A stretch of DNA of 64,000 bases from Filosporella fistucella (GCA_030077755.1 JAQJZZ010000014.1:3596001-3660000), one strand, 5' to 3'; numbered from the stretch's first letter, positions 41,801 to 55,900 are shown. The notes: generated by a model not told the origin, from the sequence alone. A program made the numbers and translations.

Positions 41801-44800
41801 CTAATCTTTATCTTTCGTCTCAAATGAGATTAACCTGCTCTTTGCGCAAATGGCTTTCGACAATGTCTCAATGCTCCCACTCCCCAATAACTCCAAAACC
41901 TGCAAATTCGCCTCAAACTCCCGAGTAATATAGTTCCGCACCTCGATAGCTACCAAGGAATCGAGCGCATAGCTCGAGAGCGAACGAGTAACATCCATGT
42001 CCTCCACTTCCAGCATCAGAACAGAGGGTAGCTTGCTCAAAAGCCCTCTCTGGACCACATCCTCTGCTTCTTCCAAGCAAGTCGCCGCCTTGAGCGCAGC
42101 TTTATACGATATTACAACTGCTTTCCCATCTGTAGGCTCGGCAGCTTGCGCTGCCAGGCGAAGATACTTGAATTTTGCATCTTTTGTCCAGAATGTGCCG
42201 GGAGTTATTCTCATGCCAGTAATGGTATGGTTGTTGCATGTGCTCAACCGTCCATCAATCGCGGCGCGAAGGAGTGCCAACACCTCGGCTTCACATATCG
42301 TATCAGAACCAAGATTCCTTGATACTTCAGCTGCTGCTACCTCATTTTCTGCGAGGAATCCAACGTCTGATACGGCCGTAAGATCCAGCGACGATGCTGC
42401 CAGTCCGAGCTTGAGACGGTATTGAACAAATGCGTTGAGAAAGGTGTTTGCAGCAGAGTATGCAGCCTGTCCTCTGTTTCCAACAGCACCTGCAGCCGAA
42501 GAAATGGCCACGAAGAAATCTAAATTCGTAGACTTCAAAGCATTGTGGAAGTTCCAAGCTCCGCGAACTTTTGATTCTATAACATTGTTATACTGATCAA
42601 ATGTCATCTTCTCGAACAGAACATCCTACGCACATTAGCAGTCATTCATGATTGGATGTGATAGAGACTGCGTACTTTCAGAACCATGGCACCATGGATA
42701 ACGCCTTTTATGGGAGGCATTTTCAACAAGTCTTCAGTTATAAGGGCTTTCACAGATCTCTCATCCGAGACGTCACATTTCTTTACCACAATTTTTGCCT
42801 CATGAACTTCATCCATGAGCGCTTGAACCTTGTCGGTAATCGCGCCACTTCTAGAGACCAGAACGATATGTCGCGCTCCTTGGCCTACCATCCACTTGGT
42901 CATACTTCGCCCAAGGCCGCCGGTGCCTCCTATCAGGATGTACGAGGAGTCCGGGCGAAGCAATTTCTTTCCGTTAGCACATGGCGTTGCCTGGAACAAT
43001 TAGCAGTGATTCTCATGTAGGGCCGAAAACAAAAAATTGCGTACCTTGACTTCAGCTTCAGCATCCAGGGAGATGATTAACTTATTACTGGTTGATTTCT
43101 CTCGTAACAGTTTGACAGCGATTTCTGTCTCGGATATAGAATAGATCGCAGATTGAGGCGAACTGATGAATCCTTTCTCTAGGAGCGTGGAGATATTGGA
43201 GAGAAGTCTACCCATTATCTTTGGCCTCTCGAGTGCAACGGACATCATATCAGCCGACATGAAGCTCCGATTGTGTTGGAGATTGGCGGTCTGGAGCTTG
43301 ATATTGGTGTGTGTGTTATCTGACTGTCGCAGCTCAATAAAACGGCCAAAGTTGCTCATGCCTTGCCATAGCTCACGTGTGGTGTCGCCATCAGTTGGGA
43401 TACAATTAAGCACAATATCAAAACCACTTTTCGAACCCGGACCAAAATTAGAGACACGACCCAACGCGATGGTCTCATCAGGCATGGCAAAAATTTCCAT
43501 GAGGAAGTTCTTGCTTTCGACACTTTCGGCCACAGCATACACATCAGCGCCTATTTTCTTTGCTAGGCAGATGGCAGCTTGGCCAACAGCACTCCCACCG
43601 CCGCTTACGAGGACCTTTTCACCCTCAAGCAGACGTCCGAGGTCCATGAGGCCATAATATGCTGTGCAATATGCCATAGGAATGGTAGCAGCAATCGGAA
43701 ACGAAAGATCACCTCTGACCTTGAAGGCAAACGTTGCTTGGGTTCTAGCATACGTGGAATACACTCCACCACGAGAAACCGACAAACACGCAACTCGATC
43801 TCCGACGACCAAGTTGGTAACTGCACTGCCAGTCCTGACAATACGTCCACTACACTCGGTGCCAAACCCGGCTGAAGCTGGTAGTAATCCCATTGCAGCG
43901 TCTGTATCCCCAGGATTCATACCAATAGCCTTGACCTCGATTTCAATCTCATCGGCGGGCAATGTGTCTTCCAGGATCTGATCGATGAAGTGTAGTGCTT
44001 CCAATGATCCTGGTATAGTATTGACCATACGCAATGGTCGGTTTGCAAATTTAGTTGGCTCCAGAATGAGCGCCCTCGCGTCTTTGTGAACAGACTTGTT
44101 CATATCCACGTCATTGGCAATACGAGGAGTGAACAGTCTGCCTGCCCTTTCAGCGAATTCAAGCTCGCAGTCAGCCTCGGAATTTGGTCCGAAAACCGCT
44201 CTGAGAACAGCTACAATTGTTCGAACGGTATTTGAGATGCAGAGCACAGGTTCTGAGTCGAGATCTAGAGTCGCAAATTTCAATAGAGTTTCCGATCGGA
44301 TGCTTCGACTTAAACCAGTAATCATGTTCACATCGGGATTGCTTGATGAAAGATAGGCCCCTCGAATAACCCAAAGTACCCCTTCCGCGCTGGTCAGTAT
44401 ATGTTGCAAGGCCGAAAATCGTTCTGAAGTCAGCGAGCAAAGTAATGCCTCATCCAGCTCCGAGATGAAGAGACATAGTTTCCCCGAGGGTTGAACATCT
44501 GCCAAGGTTCCCAGAGTAGGTTGATTTCCAGTGAGTTGTCTGACTACATCCGCCAATTCTATAGCAAGTAGCCTTTGGAAGCTGCTTTCTCCGTGAACAA
44601 TCACCAGCTCTTTGGCCCCGAACTCGGCGACATGTTTTGCATCCGGTAACACACTGTCCAGCGCCATAGTCTCGGTATCTTTGGAAATACTGGCTGTATT
44701 CACGGAGTTCCCATTCACGATCCCATTTGGAGTACCATTTGCTAGTGGGCTTTGTACATTGGATTGGAAATCGTCAAGAATTGGCTCCCATTCTAATTTG

Positions 44801-47800
44801 TAGCATAGCTCTCTTGGAACTTCACTATCCGTGTTGGCGCTTCTTTCCAGGATTGGGACAACAACCATGTTGTTCACCTCAATCAGTACTTCATGAGAGT
44901 TTGGAGTAGTAGCGAACATCGAAAATTGGATTGGCACAATAGCTGATGGCGGCAAGGTACCCGTGCAGAAAGCCCGAAGAGTGTCGTCAGGTTCTTTCGT
45001 GACGTTTGAAATTTTGCGTGAGATAATCATCGACTCAATGGAAGAGGGTAGAAAGACAGTTTTGACAGACGTGGATCCTCTGCCAGCACCGATAACCGGC
45101 CAGTACATCTCAAGCAACTGCTCTAGCATTGTTGGATCAACGATGGAACTTGTCGGAGTTGTCAATGACGCATCCTGTGCCGTATTTGCACTCCTGATAA
45201 CTGCAGTGGAGCAACTATCGTTGGCTCGGCAGCCACTTATGCCTTGAAAACTGGGCCCATAGGAGACGCCGAGGGAGCTGAGCGAAGAATATAGCTTGGA
45301 CTTGTCCACATCAAACTTCTCGGAATCGAAGATCTCCGCTACTGACGACTCCTTCGCCGATTTGTTGGGAACAGATTTTGCCGCAATGAAGCCTCTGCTG
45401 TGCTCCGTCCAACCTCCGCTATGTGTCCATGAAGACACAATGAACTCATCCCAAGAATCTGATATAGCAGCATTGCTTTCTTGATGGGGCCGCAGCTGCA
45501 CGGTCACCTCAGTGTCCTCATCCGACATGATCAGCGGTGTATGAACCGATATATCTCGGAGCTGGAAGCTTTCATATTTCTCCATATTGCGAAGCGTCGC
45601 TCTCTGGGACGCAGCTTCCACAGCGAGAGAGATAAAACCACTCATTGGAAATAAATTCAATGACTGAATTTGATAGTGCCGCAGCCAAGGTAGAAGATCG
45701 TCCATGTGAAACACATTCCGCCAGGTAGGTTCAAGATCCGTCGAATAATTCGCTAATGTACCTAAGAGATCATGTCTAGGAAGTGTTCGATTCTTGCTCT
45801 TGCTGGCGAGGCGATTTTCGTGCCAATAGCGAGTGCTGTGGTTCCATGGGTAACGTGGCATATCAACCAGTACCTCAAGCGGACGCTTGGAGACATTGAC
45901 TGCCCCCATGTTCAGGTTCGCACCTTTGACAAACAATGTAGATGCTAGCTCTAATGCTGCATCAACAGCATTCATTTTTCTTGCAAGAACTGATGCATAA
46001 AGGACGTCCGTGGCATCCCGAGCCTTAAGTATCTGCTTGATCGGACCCGCAAGCGCAGAGCTCGGCCCAATTTCGATGATCATACTCACTCCAGTTTTGA
46101 AGGGGCCAGATGGCCTGCACATTTCTGTGACAGCCTCTGCAAAACGCACCGGTTTCGTCAAGTTCTCTACCCAATAAGATGACTCCAAGGTGGAAGCTTT
46201 CACAAGCTCTCCTCGTAACGAGGAGTAGAAGCTGACATGCGTTGCCTGAGGTGAGTCCAGTGTCTGAAGTGACTTTTGGTAATCTTGGGCGATAAGATCC
46301 ATGTGGTGAGAATGGTAAGCCATATCAACCTGCAGTTTTCGATTGAATATCTTCTTTTGGTCCATTATCACGTTTAACTCATCTATCGCGCCCTCATCTC
46401 CTGAAATCTGCGAGTATTTAATAACTTCGTATCACGGGAGGGAGGGGAGGGTAAAGTACAGTGAGACTGGTTGGGCTGTTGAAGCAAGCGATTCTCGCTT
46501 TCGCCTTCAACTTGAGTAAGATGGGCTCGATCTCTTCCTTGGTGGCTCCTACTGCCATCATAGATCCCTTCAAATCGGGGAACTTCTTCTTCATGCCTCT
46601 CGTCGCCAGACCCCTATAGTACGAAATTATCATACAGGAGCTAAGAGGTAAAATCCCAGCAGCGTAGGCCGCTCCGATTTCACCACTCGAATGCCCAGCC
46701 ACAGCTGTAGGAGAGATACCCCACGATCGTAATAAATCAGTCAACGCCAACTGAATCGCGGTACATGCCGGCTGGCTAATATGAGCTTCGTTGATTAATG
46801 TATTATCAATATCTTTGTTTAATTCAGCTACACATTTGACATGTCAGCACAGTGTTCCAGTACCGACTTTCATGGTGAAGTCTTACCTAGAAGAGAAAAA
46901 GGGGCACCAAGAGATTCCAGAAATTTTTCACAGGCATCAATAGTCGCAGCATATACATGATACTGCTGGTAAAGTTCTCGGCCCATATTGTAGTACTGGG
47001 CACCTTGACCCGTGAAGATAAATCCAATTCTCGAGGCTGCATCTGTTTCTCTGACGGGGTTGACCTTGCCGCTATTCAATGCCTGAATCAGATCAAAAGA
47101 GACTGTTGTTGGTATCGCAACCCTGTAGCAACAATCAACTGTGTTCTGAAAGGCCGCAACAAATGTGTAACATAAATCCGCTTTGGTACAAGCCGAAGGC
47201 ACTGCGATGGCTAGAGGTAAAAGCTTGGATCTATGGCTATCCCAAGAATAGAAACAAGGAAATAGGGTACAAATGGGGGACAAACGTACCTCCACTGCAT
47301 CAACGTGCGTCGCTGCCCTAGTGTGTAAGCAAGATTCGACATCAGGTCATTCTGAAATATCTCTGGCCGCTGTTCTAAATAGATACCAAGATTTTTCATG
47401 GTGAGTTCTAAGGCATTTCTGCTGTTTGCGGAGAGGACAAACAGCTTTTTTGACGGTGGTTCTGACTCGGCAACTATGTCGCTTTTAGGGATGAAAGGTG
47501 CCTTTTCGAGAACGACATGTGCATTCGTTCCACCAAATCCAAAATTGTTAACACTAGCAAATCGTTTGGAGCTTGGCCATGGACGCTGAGTGACGGGTAC
47601 CTATATCACGTCAGATAGTGTAATTTTTAGTCTCTTCAGCACGTGCATACTTTCAAATGCCATTTAGTGAAGGGAATTTCTGGATTAGGTTTCTTGAAAT
47701 CGAAATTCGGCAAGATGAATCCCCGCTCTAGCATCATGGTTGTCTTTATTATCGCAATGATCCCTGAATAAATTATAAGCAGTTATTCGCAGGTGCTGAT

Positions 47801-49228
47801 GTATAGGCAATCCTCACCAGAAGCAGCTTCAAGATGACCAATATTTGATTTAACTGATCCTAGAAAGAGAGGGTTTCGAGCCGACCGGCCTTCACCAAAC
47901 ACCTTATGTATTGCAGAGGCCTCGATCGGATCACCGACTTTGGTTCCTGTGCCATGTGCTTCTATATAGCCTGTGTCTTTTGGATCAAGACCAGCATTTT
48001 TATAGACTGTTTCCATAAGTGATTCTAATTGACTTAGCATGGTTCTTGAACATTGGCAAGATGAACATACCTTGAGCAGACCTGCTGGGCATAGTAATTC
48101 CCGGGGTTCTACCATCTTGATTTATGCCACTTGCTGCGATCACGGATCTGATCACATCATTGTCTCTCAAAGCCTGATCGAGAGGTTTTAACACTACGAT
48201 CCCACAGCCCTCGCCCCGGCCGTAGCCTGTACCCCGACTATCAAACGAGAACGACCTTCCTTCAGCAGAGAACAATCTGTGGAAATTAGCTATCGCTGAA
48301 GATGGGACTACATGGCAGGAAATATACCGTGAGTTCGAGAATGAGACCCAAAATTCTGGGAGCATGTTCAAATGACATCCACCCACAATCGCAGTTTTCG
48401 ATTCTCCATTTCTAATGCTTTGACATGCCTGGTGCATAGCAACCAAACTCGACGAGCACGCCGTATCCATTGTAAGACTAGGGCCACGCAAGTCAAAGAA
48501 GTGAGAGAGTCTGTTCGACTGCATAGCAAATGCGCAACCTTACAATCTAGTGTTAGAAAATCGCACGTAATTCAGATGTATTTGGAGAATGTACCAGTAG
48601 CCTGATACATCGGTATTGTATCGGTATCAGCGAATGACTGCGCTTCATATTCGGAAAATGAGCCGCCGATGAAAACTCCGACATCTTTGCCAATAATCTC
48701 ATGCTTAGGGATGCCGGCGTTGTCCAAAGCTTCGAATGTACACTCGAGTAAAATACGCTGCTGAGGATCCATCGAAGTAGCCTCTTGAGCTGTAAGATTA
48801 AAGAATGGGGCATCAAACCGTGCAACGTCTTCTTTGAGGAAGTTCCCCCCAACGGCATTAAAACATCCACTTTTTCCGGCACTTGGATGATAAAAGCTGG
48901 CCTTGTTGAATCTCTCCTTGGGTATATCTGACCATCCGCTTCGAGTCCTAGAAAGCAGTTCCCAAAACTCCTCTGGCGTTGCTACATTCCCTGGCAAACG
49001 GCAAGCCATGCCAACGATAGCAATAGGCATCTGTCTGGGTACTCCATTCCCCGTTATATATCCATCCGTGTATCCATGTGTGTAGGCATCGGTGTACAAT
49101 TTGGTGCGGGGACTGGCGCTTTCACTCTCATTGCGAGTCTCAATGCCTTCCTGCTCCTGAGTAGTAATGCGAACGGCACCATCAGTGCCTTCCTGCGGCG
49201 ACATCGTGGTGGTGGCAGAAGGTGCCAT
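41801..49228 (-). CDS. Highly reducing type I polyketide synthase (KS-AT-DH°-ER-KR-ACP)
   Basis: Eleven exons (48595-49228, 48328-48538, 48071-48276, 47818-48024, 47651-47763, 47290-47600, 46887-47230, 46460-46827, 43045-46407, 42676-42990, 41801-42625) keep frame throughout and give 2298 aa. It iteratively builds a reduced polyketide from acetyl/malonyl units. KS (about 67-510): DTACSSSL with Cys239, EAHGTGT with His374, [15 protein letters not shown] with Ser722. DH (about 1005-1300): catalytic His position is Tyr1043, catalytic Asp position is Glu1227. A pseudo-KR linker without methyltransferase follows. ER (about 1600-1900): [23 protein letters not shown], Tyr2080 in [21 protein letters not shown] with Ser2247. 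No thioesterase, so release must be by another protein; a LovG-like hydrolase is the divergent neighbour. The exon 2 acceptor is AAG. The start could also be the ATG eight codons downstream. Confidence 0.93.
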
Positions 49229-51299
49229 GACGGACTCGTAATTCCTGCCAGTCGGCACTGCCTTGACTTGACAATTGATCAAGTTTTTCAATCACTTAGG
49301 ACAATAATATAAAGGAAGAAAATTTCAGAAACCGGACAACGTTGCATGAAGACACATCATTCAGTGGGTGTTCGGACGAGGAGCGATCCTCGCACTGATA
49401 GTCAAGTCTTGTCAATCTCTGGGATGTCATGCCCCAATCGCCACGCCGTGCTCAAAAGATGGCTGGCAGGCACGATGTACTTTTCCGTGCTGAGGCTGGT
49501 TCAAACAAGACCCTGGCATGTCTGAATCAAAGTTCAAGCACTGAACCTCGAGATATTTCCCTACGTCCGTACATCAGGCTTGAATAATCGAGTCTTGGCT
49601 CGAAATGGAACGTAAACGGAACAGAGAGTGCACCCAGAGAAGGAAACATGCAGTTGCCGGAGGGAGGATCTTCGGAGCCAGGGCCATCCTGAAGCTGTTC
49701 TGCATGTAGGTCTCCCGCTTTGCTACCAGGTGTTGCAATCGACGCTGTACTCCATACCGGACGTTCTTCTTCCTGGCTCCTTGCATGCCGGCTCGTCTCC
49801 TCTCACCCGCCGAGTCCTAAACCTGATCCTCTCTTTGCGCGCTGTATTTAAGCTTATCGCACGTGGATCTTGGCGATCTCAAGTCCACAATAGCTGAAGT
49901 CTTAACTCGTCTAGGGGCTAGAGATTCACACTCGTGAAACCCAAGAGAAACCAAACACTCATGCCAAGCCGCCATGGACAGAATTGATTGAAACAGAAAT
50001 GCTCCGTCCTCTGCCACCGATCAATCGCAATGGTGATTGCACTCCATCTGGCATGTGTCTGTCGCAAGAAGGTCGCTGCACAGGTTTTTCTGGATTTTTG
50101 GCCGCATTTGACTTGGTCGAGTTCTCAGACCTCTGACAGGCGTTCATGCTCATAGCAACTTTGTGGGTTGTGCTCCGGGAACTTGGACCACACCTCGAGC
50201 ACTACCAAGTAGTGCAGGAATTGGAACATATATAGAACTCGGTGCATGCTTTCGAACACCCATGAAGTCTGATTGAGGTACTGTGCGAAGTGCGGCTGCA
50301 TGAAATGGGGATGGTGAATAGATCATAAGAATTCAATGGCGGTCGGAGATATGTGGTGGAGAGAAATTGTGATCGGTTGTGGGACTACAGAGGTGGAAAG
50401 AGTTGGAGGTGGAGGCTCGAGGTGTGGCGGTCGGGTCATCTCTGGGGAACCTGGCCTGAAAAAGAGGACCTGAGGCTAGGACACGCCTGCGGCAGAAATC
50501 CGGGTCAGGTGTGTTTATAGTAAAACAGCCGCAGCCCGACCTGACCTGAGCGAAAGTGAGTCGGAATCACCTTAGGAACAAACCCAAATACGAGTACGGG
50601 TTCTAGCTCGGAATTTCTCGTACCCTGATCTACAATTCAAACGTACTTGTACTCAAGTACTGGCCAAGGAAGGCAAAGTATACTGAGTACAGTTAGATTC
50701 AAGGCCTACAGTGCAAAGCACTGAAGATCTGTAGATCAGATCATATTAAGAGCATCACACCTTGTCATCCAACTCTGATACACTCTTCCTCTGCCACTGC
50801 TAATCTCCTGACAAGTTGAATTTCTACATCTTCCAATACTTAGGCCAACACTGTGATACTGAAGAACTCAGTAGTATCCTTCCCGGTCACTATCCGTCTG
50901 CCTCCAGTTGGATGATAGGTGTCGATTAGTAATGCAATGACTCTCACCTTTGTTTCAGACTGCCCTGGCAGTGGCCGCCCCCACAGTCGCAACTGTCCTT
51001 TCACGGGGTCACGAATATCAACTTTCTTGAGAGTCTGTGAGACCGTGCTAACGCCAGACACTCCGGAAACGAAACAGAGGGGAAACTGGTGGCGGAGGCA
51101 GATGCATTTCAAGTAGTGGCTGTGTTGAGATTTACTGTCTAAATCAAGAGATCTTCTTGGTTCTGTCAAAATCCACTGTGTCGACTCTTTTGCTTTTATG
51201 TTTGTTGTCTTTTGAGTTTTTTCGCTCTCTATTTCCATAATATCCTTTTCTATATTCGCTGCGCGAACTTTAATATTTCATTACACACTCTTTGTGAAT
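49229..51299. promoter_or_regulatory. Long shared promoter region between PKS and thioesterase
   Basis: 2.07 kb between divergent starts with no supported gene. GGCGGTCGG occurs twice in the same orientation (50338-50346 and 50426-50434), each holding two CGG triplets like those bound by Zn2Cys6 regulators. GTACTT/AAGTAC inverted segments cluster at 50641-50690. No regulator gene lies in the locus, so control would be by an outside factor. Confidence 0.4.
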
Positions 51300-52376
51300 A
51301 TGCGGTTTCTCTGCCTTTGCGGCGCATATGGAAGCGCAGATGTAAGCTCAATAAAATGCCAGTGCATGCTCTTACTAATTTATATTTACAGAAATTTGAG
51401 GTCCAGCTCGGTATGGCCAAATGATGTCTTCGACTCGCTTTTCATACACTGACTACCCACAGCACCACTCGTTAAGGAGCTGGCATCGGATGATACTGCG
51501 GAGCTGGTCTTCGTTCATGGCCCGGTAGAGGCGTTTCCTCCAGCAGGATTTGGTAAGTAATTAAGTAATACTCTCGCTGAGCTGGATACTTTGTCAGATT
51601 CACTGTACTTTACCTACTCTGAAATTTTTCTGCAACTTCGGGAATTTCCTTCCTTATTACAAAAACAAGCTAATCGAAATTTTGTTCGTCACAGAGGACT
51701 TTTTTGGCTCAGGTCCATACTATCGCTTCATCAAGCCAGCTGATGGAGAGGATGGCGGTAGCAACGATCTTTTAGACAGGATCAGAAACTTTCCCAAGGG
51801 TACCTCAGCAGAAGATCAAATGCGGCGGTTGATCAACGGGGGAGCCATTGGAGTGGTCCCAGACATAGATGATGTGTACGGCAACGACAGTGCTCGGGAG
51901 GCCATCGATTATCTATACCGAATTATCGAAGCGGAGGGACCATTCGAGGGCATCATAGGGTATTCTGAGGGTGCAACAGTTGCAGCGACTATGATACTAC
52001 ATGAACAAATGAGATTTGAGACCGAAGGGAGGGAACCAACTTTCAAATGCGCCCTGTTCTTTGCCGGGTGGCCACCGCTGGACGCTTCACTGAGTCGACT
52101 CGTTTTGGCAGACGAGACAGACCTGACTGTGACCATTCCAACCTGCCATGTCAGTAAGTATCAGACTATTTTCACCTCATGGCCCTGATACTTGCTAACT
52201 CGTCGGCAGTTGGGTCATTGGATCCGTATTTGGCAGGATCAATTGCATTATACAATATCTGCGAGATGGACAATGCATATCTCTTCGACCATGCCAAGGG
52301 TCACACTTTGCCTAGAGACAAAGAAACTGTGAAGGAACTTGGCGACATAATAAGGAATATGATATACAATATGTGA
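51300..52376 (+). CDS. FSH-family serine hydrolase, LovG-like trans-acting thioesterase
   Basis: Five exons (51300-51341, 51392-51410, 51463-51552, 51695-52153, 52210-52376) give 258 aa. The protein is an alpha/beta hydrolase of the FSH1/OVCA2 family; LovG of this family releases the product from an HR-PKS lacking its own thioesterase. It starts MRFLCLCGAYGSADKF, the FSH strand and loop pattern. The triad is complete: Ser141 in IGYSEGA, Asp208 in GSLDPY and His235 in AKGHTLP. PAGFEDFFGSGPYYRF matches the cap region seen in secondary-metabolism FSH proteins. Its place beside the PKS suggests it offloads the polyketide. Intron 3 (142 nt) is long but its ends restore the family sequence. Confidence 0.88.
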
Positions 52377-52968
52377 TCAATTGGGTAGGCACGACGCGTT
52401 GTTCATCATGTTTTATATGGAATCACTGGTGGCGTTGGTATGGGTATTACCCTGGAACATTTAGAAGAATAGAAATAGCGAGCTTATATAGTCTCCTAGT
52501 CACATTGACTTTGATTTGAATCAGATCACATAGACAGCTATTAACAAATTTTGGACACATCACATTCGTTTTCGCATCAAGTGACTTTCAGATTCGTACT
52601 CGCAGTACTCGCTCCGAACCTCGCAGCTACAGTACGCATAAATCATCCCATGTTCTTTCAAACATACGCTTTGGTAGCGCCGAGATCTACGGTTCGCAAA
52701 GTTTGAAACAAATTATGATTTGCAAATGAAACACAGAGGCCATACTAGACGGAACTAGACTTCCCCTTGATTGAAGGCGCAGCAATGAATCACTCAGGGC
52801 AGTTTTGTGATATTGGCGTTTCCACCAGTTGCCAGTTGGGCTCAGCATATTATTTTGGCGCTTAGAGCTATCTTATGGTGATTTCTTGCTCCATACCTGG
52901 AGTGAATATTAGAAGCACAAGAAGAAGTTGAAGCGCGTAACGTTGACAGTGAAGAGCTGGTGTTGAAA
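52377..52968. promoter_or_regulatory. Promoter region of the ABC transporter gene
   Basis: 0.6 kb between the thioesterase stop and the transporter start, both on the plus strand. No supported frame and no named site. Confidence 0.4.
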
Positions 52969-55900
52969 ATGGAAAGCTCAAGCTCTGTATCTGTCGGTCC
53001 ATCACCCGAAGTAGCCCCACTGATGGTGGACGTCGAGCAAACGAAAATGGTGATGGGAACACCTACAGACGAGAACCTCAATACTACCTCCCAGTCAAAG
53101 ATACCGACTCCAACATTTTCTCCGTTTCTTAACGAAAGTCGCGCAGCTGGAGCTCACAACAATCTAAATGTCATCACAGGTTGGAGGAACCAATCGCCTG
53201 GCAAAAGTTCCACAGATGCATCAACGACAACCATATTACAATCTAGTGCTCCAGCTTCACCAAGCCGATCTTCAGAAGAAGGTGCGCCGCTACTGGACGA
53301 TGATACTCTCGTAGGGGATGAGAAGGAGGAAGAGCCTTCTCCAAAAACGTCCAGAAAGCCTATTTTTCCTCCAGCATACAAGATAGCACTGTTGCAATTT
53401 ATAGTAAGTAAAAACAAATGATACATCGTATAAATTCTTACATGACATAGCGGATCCTCTCCTACTCTACTAAGACTGATAAGTGTCTTCTGTTCATTGC
53501 TGCTGCAGCTTCGATACTCACGGGCATTACTCTCCCTCTCATGAATGTTGTCTTTGGTGACCCTTTCCCCCGTCAGCTTTCTCACGCCCTGATCATCTGA
53601 CTTTGTGTAGGTGAGCTTGTCGGTATCTTCAGTGCATTATATAGCCCCGGTTCTGGAGGAGCGGAAGAGTTGTTTCGCCAAATCATTAACAAATATGTGT
53701 ACGGCTGCCACTTATCGATGCTATATAGCAAAGGAGTAAAATGCTAATCTAACCAATTCTTAGTTTGTATATTGTCTATCTTTTCCTTGCCCGGCTGTTT
53801 TTGGGTTATATCGCTGTGGTATTCATCCTCGCCTTGATCAATGCTTCCCGTCTTGCTGACCAATACGTAGTTCGGCTTCCGAATGGCAAGTATTCGTATC
53901 TCAGCTGCAGTCCGCCTGGCATATTTCCAAGCACTGGTCAAGCAGCCAATCTCAGTCCTAGATGCACTTCCTCCCGGGCAAACCGCGGCAATTATCACTA
54001 TCACTGCCAACATTCTTCAGATAGGTATATCAGAGAAATTTTCCATGTTTCTGCAGTCTATCTCTCTCGTTGTGGCAGCGCTAGCAGTTGCATTCTATCA
54101 TAATTGGCTGCTTACCCTCGTCACAAGCTGTGGGCTGTTATTCATTGTCGTTTTCTACTTCTTGACTATCCCTCATCTGGTCAAAGGACTCAAGGAAGTT
54201 GAAGAGGCAGACAAAATGAGTTCCTCAATTGCTAGCGAGGCTTTCGAAATGATAAGAATGGTTGCTGCTTGTGGTGCAGAGGCCAAAATGTCAGAAAGAT
54301 ACTCTCAATGGGTGAAAGAATCCCAGCGGAGGGGTTTTCTCCTATCTCCAGTGGTAGCGTTACAGCAAGCTCCAGGTAGGTATTCGTCACACATATCCTC
54401 ATATTCTAAGCTGACTTACTAGCTTTCTTCGCAATTCATGCGTATGTAAATCGATAATTTGCTAGTGTTCAACTTCTCTAACCAAACATCTAGAACATTT
54501 GCGTTGTCTTTTTGGTATGCCATTAGACTTTACCTCGAATCAGCAATGTCGAGCGTTAAGATCATCATCATGTGAGTGAACTACATCTTGAACTATATAA
54601 AACACGTGTCTCATTCAAAATAGTGTTCTCATGTCTATCATGACAATTGTCACATCTATAGGTGGAATTGCTGGCCCAATGACTGCTGCTGCACACGCTG
54701 CCGGTGCTTCTGGTATACTACATACAATCATTGATGCACCTTTTCCGACAACGAGTGGGGTCGAGGGCACAAACATTGAAGACCATGACATCGTTTTGGA
54801 GAACATAACTTTTGCTTACCCTATGAGATGGGACGTGAAAATTCTAGACAAACTCAGCCTCCGATTCCCAGCTGGCAAAACAACGGCCATAGTGGGTGCA
54901 TCTGGGTCTGGAAAGAGTACGATCGTGGGGCTCCTGGAACGGTGGTATGAACTCGATGGGCATATACCAGAAGAGGCTATCGTATGTTGACATTATATCA
55001 GGAGTTATTACACGAGGTCACGCTAATCATGGATCCAGACACCCTTTTCTAAGCCAGGTGCAATCACTGTTGGCGGGCAGAACATACGGGACATAGATCT
55101 CACTTGGTGGAGGTCGCGGATTGGACTTGTGCAGCAAGAGCCGTTCCTGTTCAATACTACTATCTTCGCAAATGTAGAATACGGATTGATAGGCACTCAG
55201 TGGGAATACGCAAGCCATCACCAAAAGCGGAAACTTGTCAGGCAGGCATGCAAAGAAGCCTTTGCTGACGAGTTTATCACTCAGTTACCTGGCGTTAGTC
55301 GATCACCCGAACTCATCATCTTCATCCTAAAACTAACGGTATTGTCAGGGATACAACACTATCGTTGGTGATGCAGGTATCAAGCTCAGCGGCGGTCAAC
55401 GTCAAAGACTTGCGATTGCTCGAAGCATTGTGAAGAAGCCACAGATTTTGATACTTGACGAAGCGACTAGCTCTGTTGATATACACAGTGAACGAATTAT
55501 CCAGAAAGCATTGGACAGAATTTCTAAAGGTAGGACCACTATCATGATCGCTCACCGGCTATCTACAATCATAAAAGCCGACAACATAATTGTCATGAAG
55601 AAGGGCCAGGTGATGCAGCAAGGAATGCATAATGAACTGTTGAACGATATCGGTAGCCATTATTCAGTCCTTGCTCGTGCTCAACAACTTTCGTTGGACG
55701 ATCGTTCACAGCAAAATCAAGGTACTTCCGATCCAGAGAAGCAAATAGGTGGAAAACGAGTATCCGAAAATCGACACCCAGGTACTCAGGTGGGATCAGC
55801 TCACTGTGCCAAGATGCCACTTGAGAAACCAACATCAGTTGTCGCGAGTTTCGTAATTTTTATATGGGAACAAAAGTATCAATGGAAGTGGTATAGTCTG

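Noticed and set aside
43500..43620. Inactive ER domain in the PKS because of SGGGSAVG instead of AGGVG
   Set aside because: Similar GGSSAVG-type loops occur in functional medium-chain reductases, so this change alone is not evidence of loss.
44400..45000. Methyltransferase domain between DH and ER
   Set aside because: The stretch shows only the structural pseudo-KR pattern ([24 protein letters not shown]) and no SAM-binding motif; the total length also fits a PKS without cMT.
53819..53870. Frameshift in the ABC transporter near residue 225
   Set aside because: A 52-nt intron with GTATTC donor, TGCTGAC branch site and GTAG acceptor restores the frame and the family sequence.
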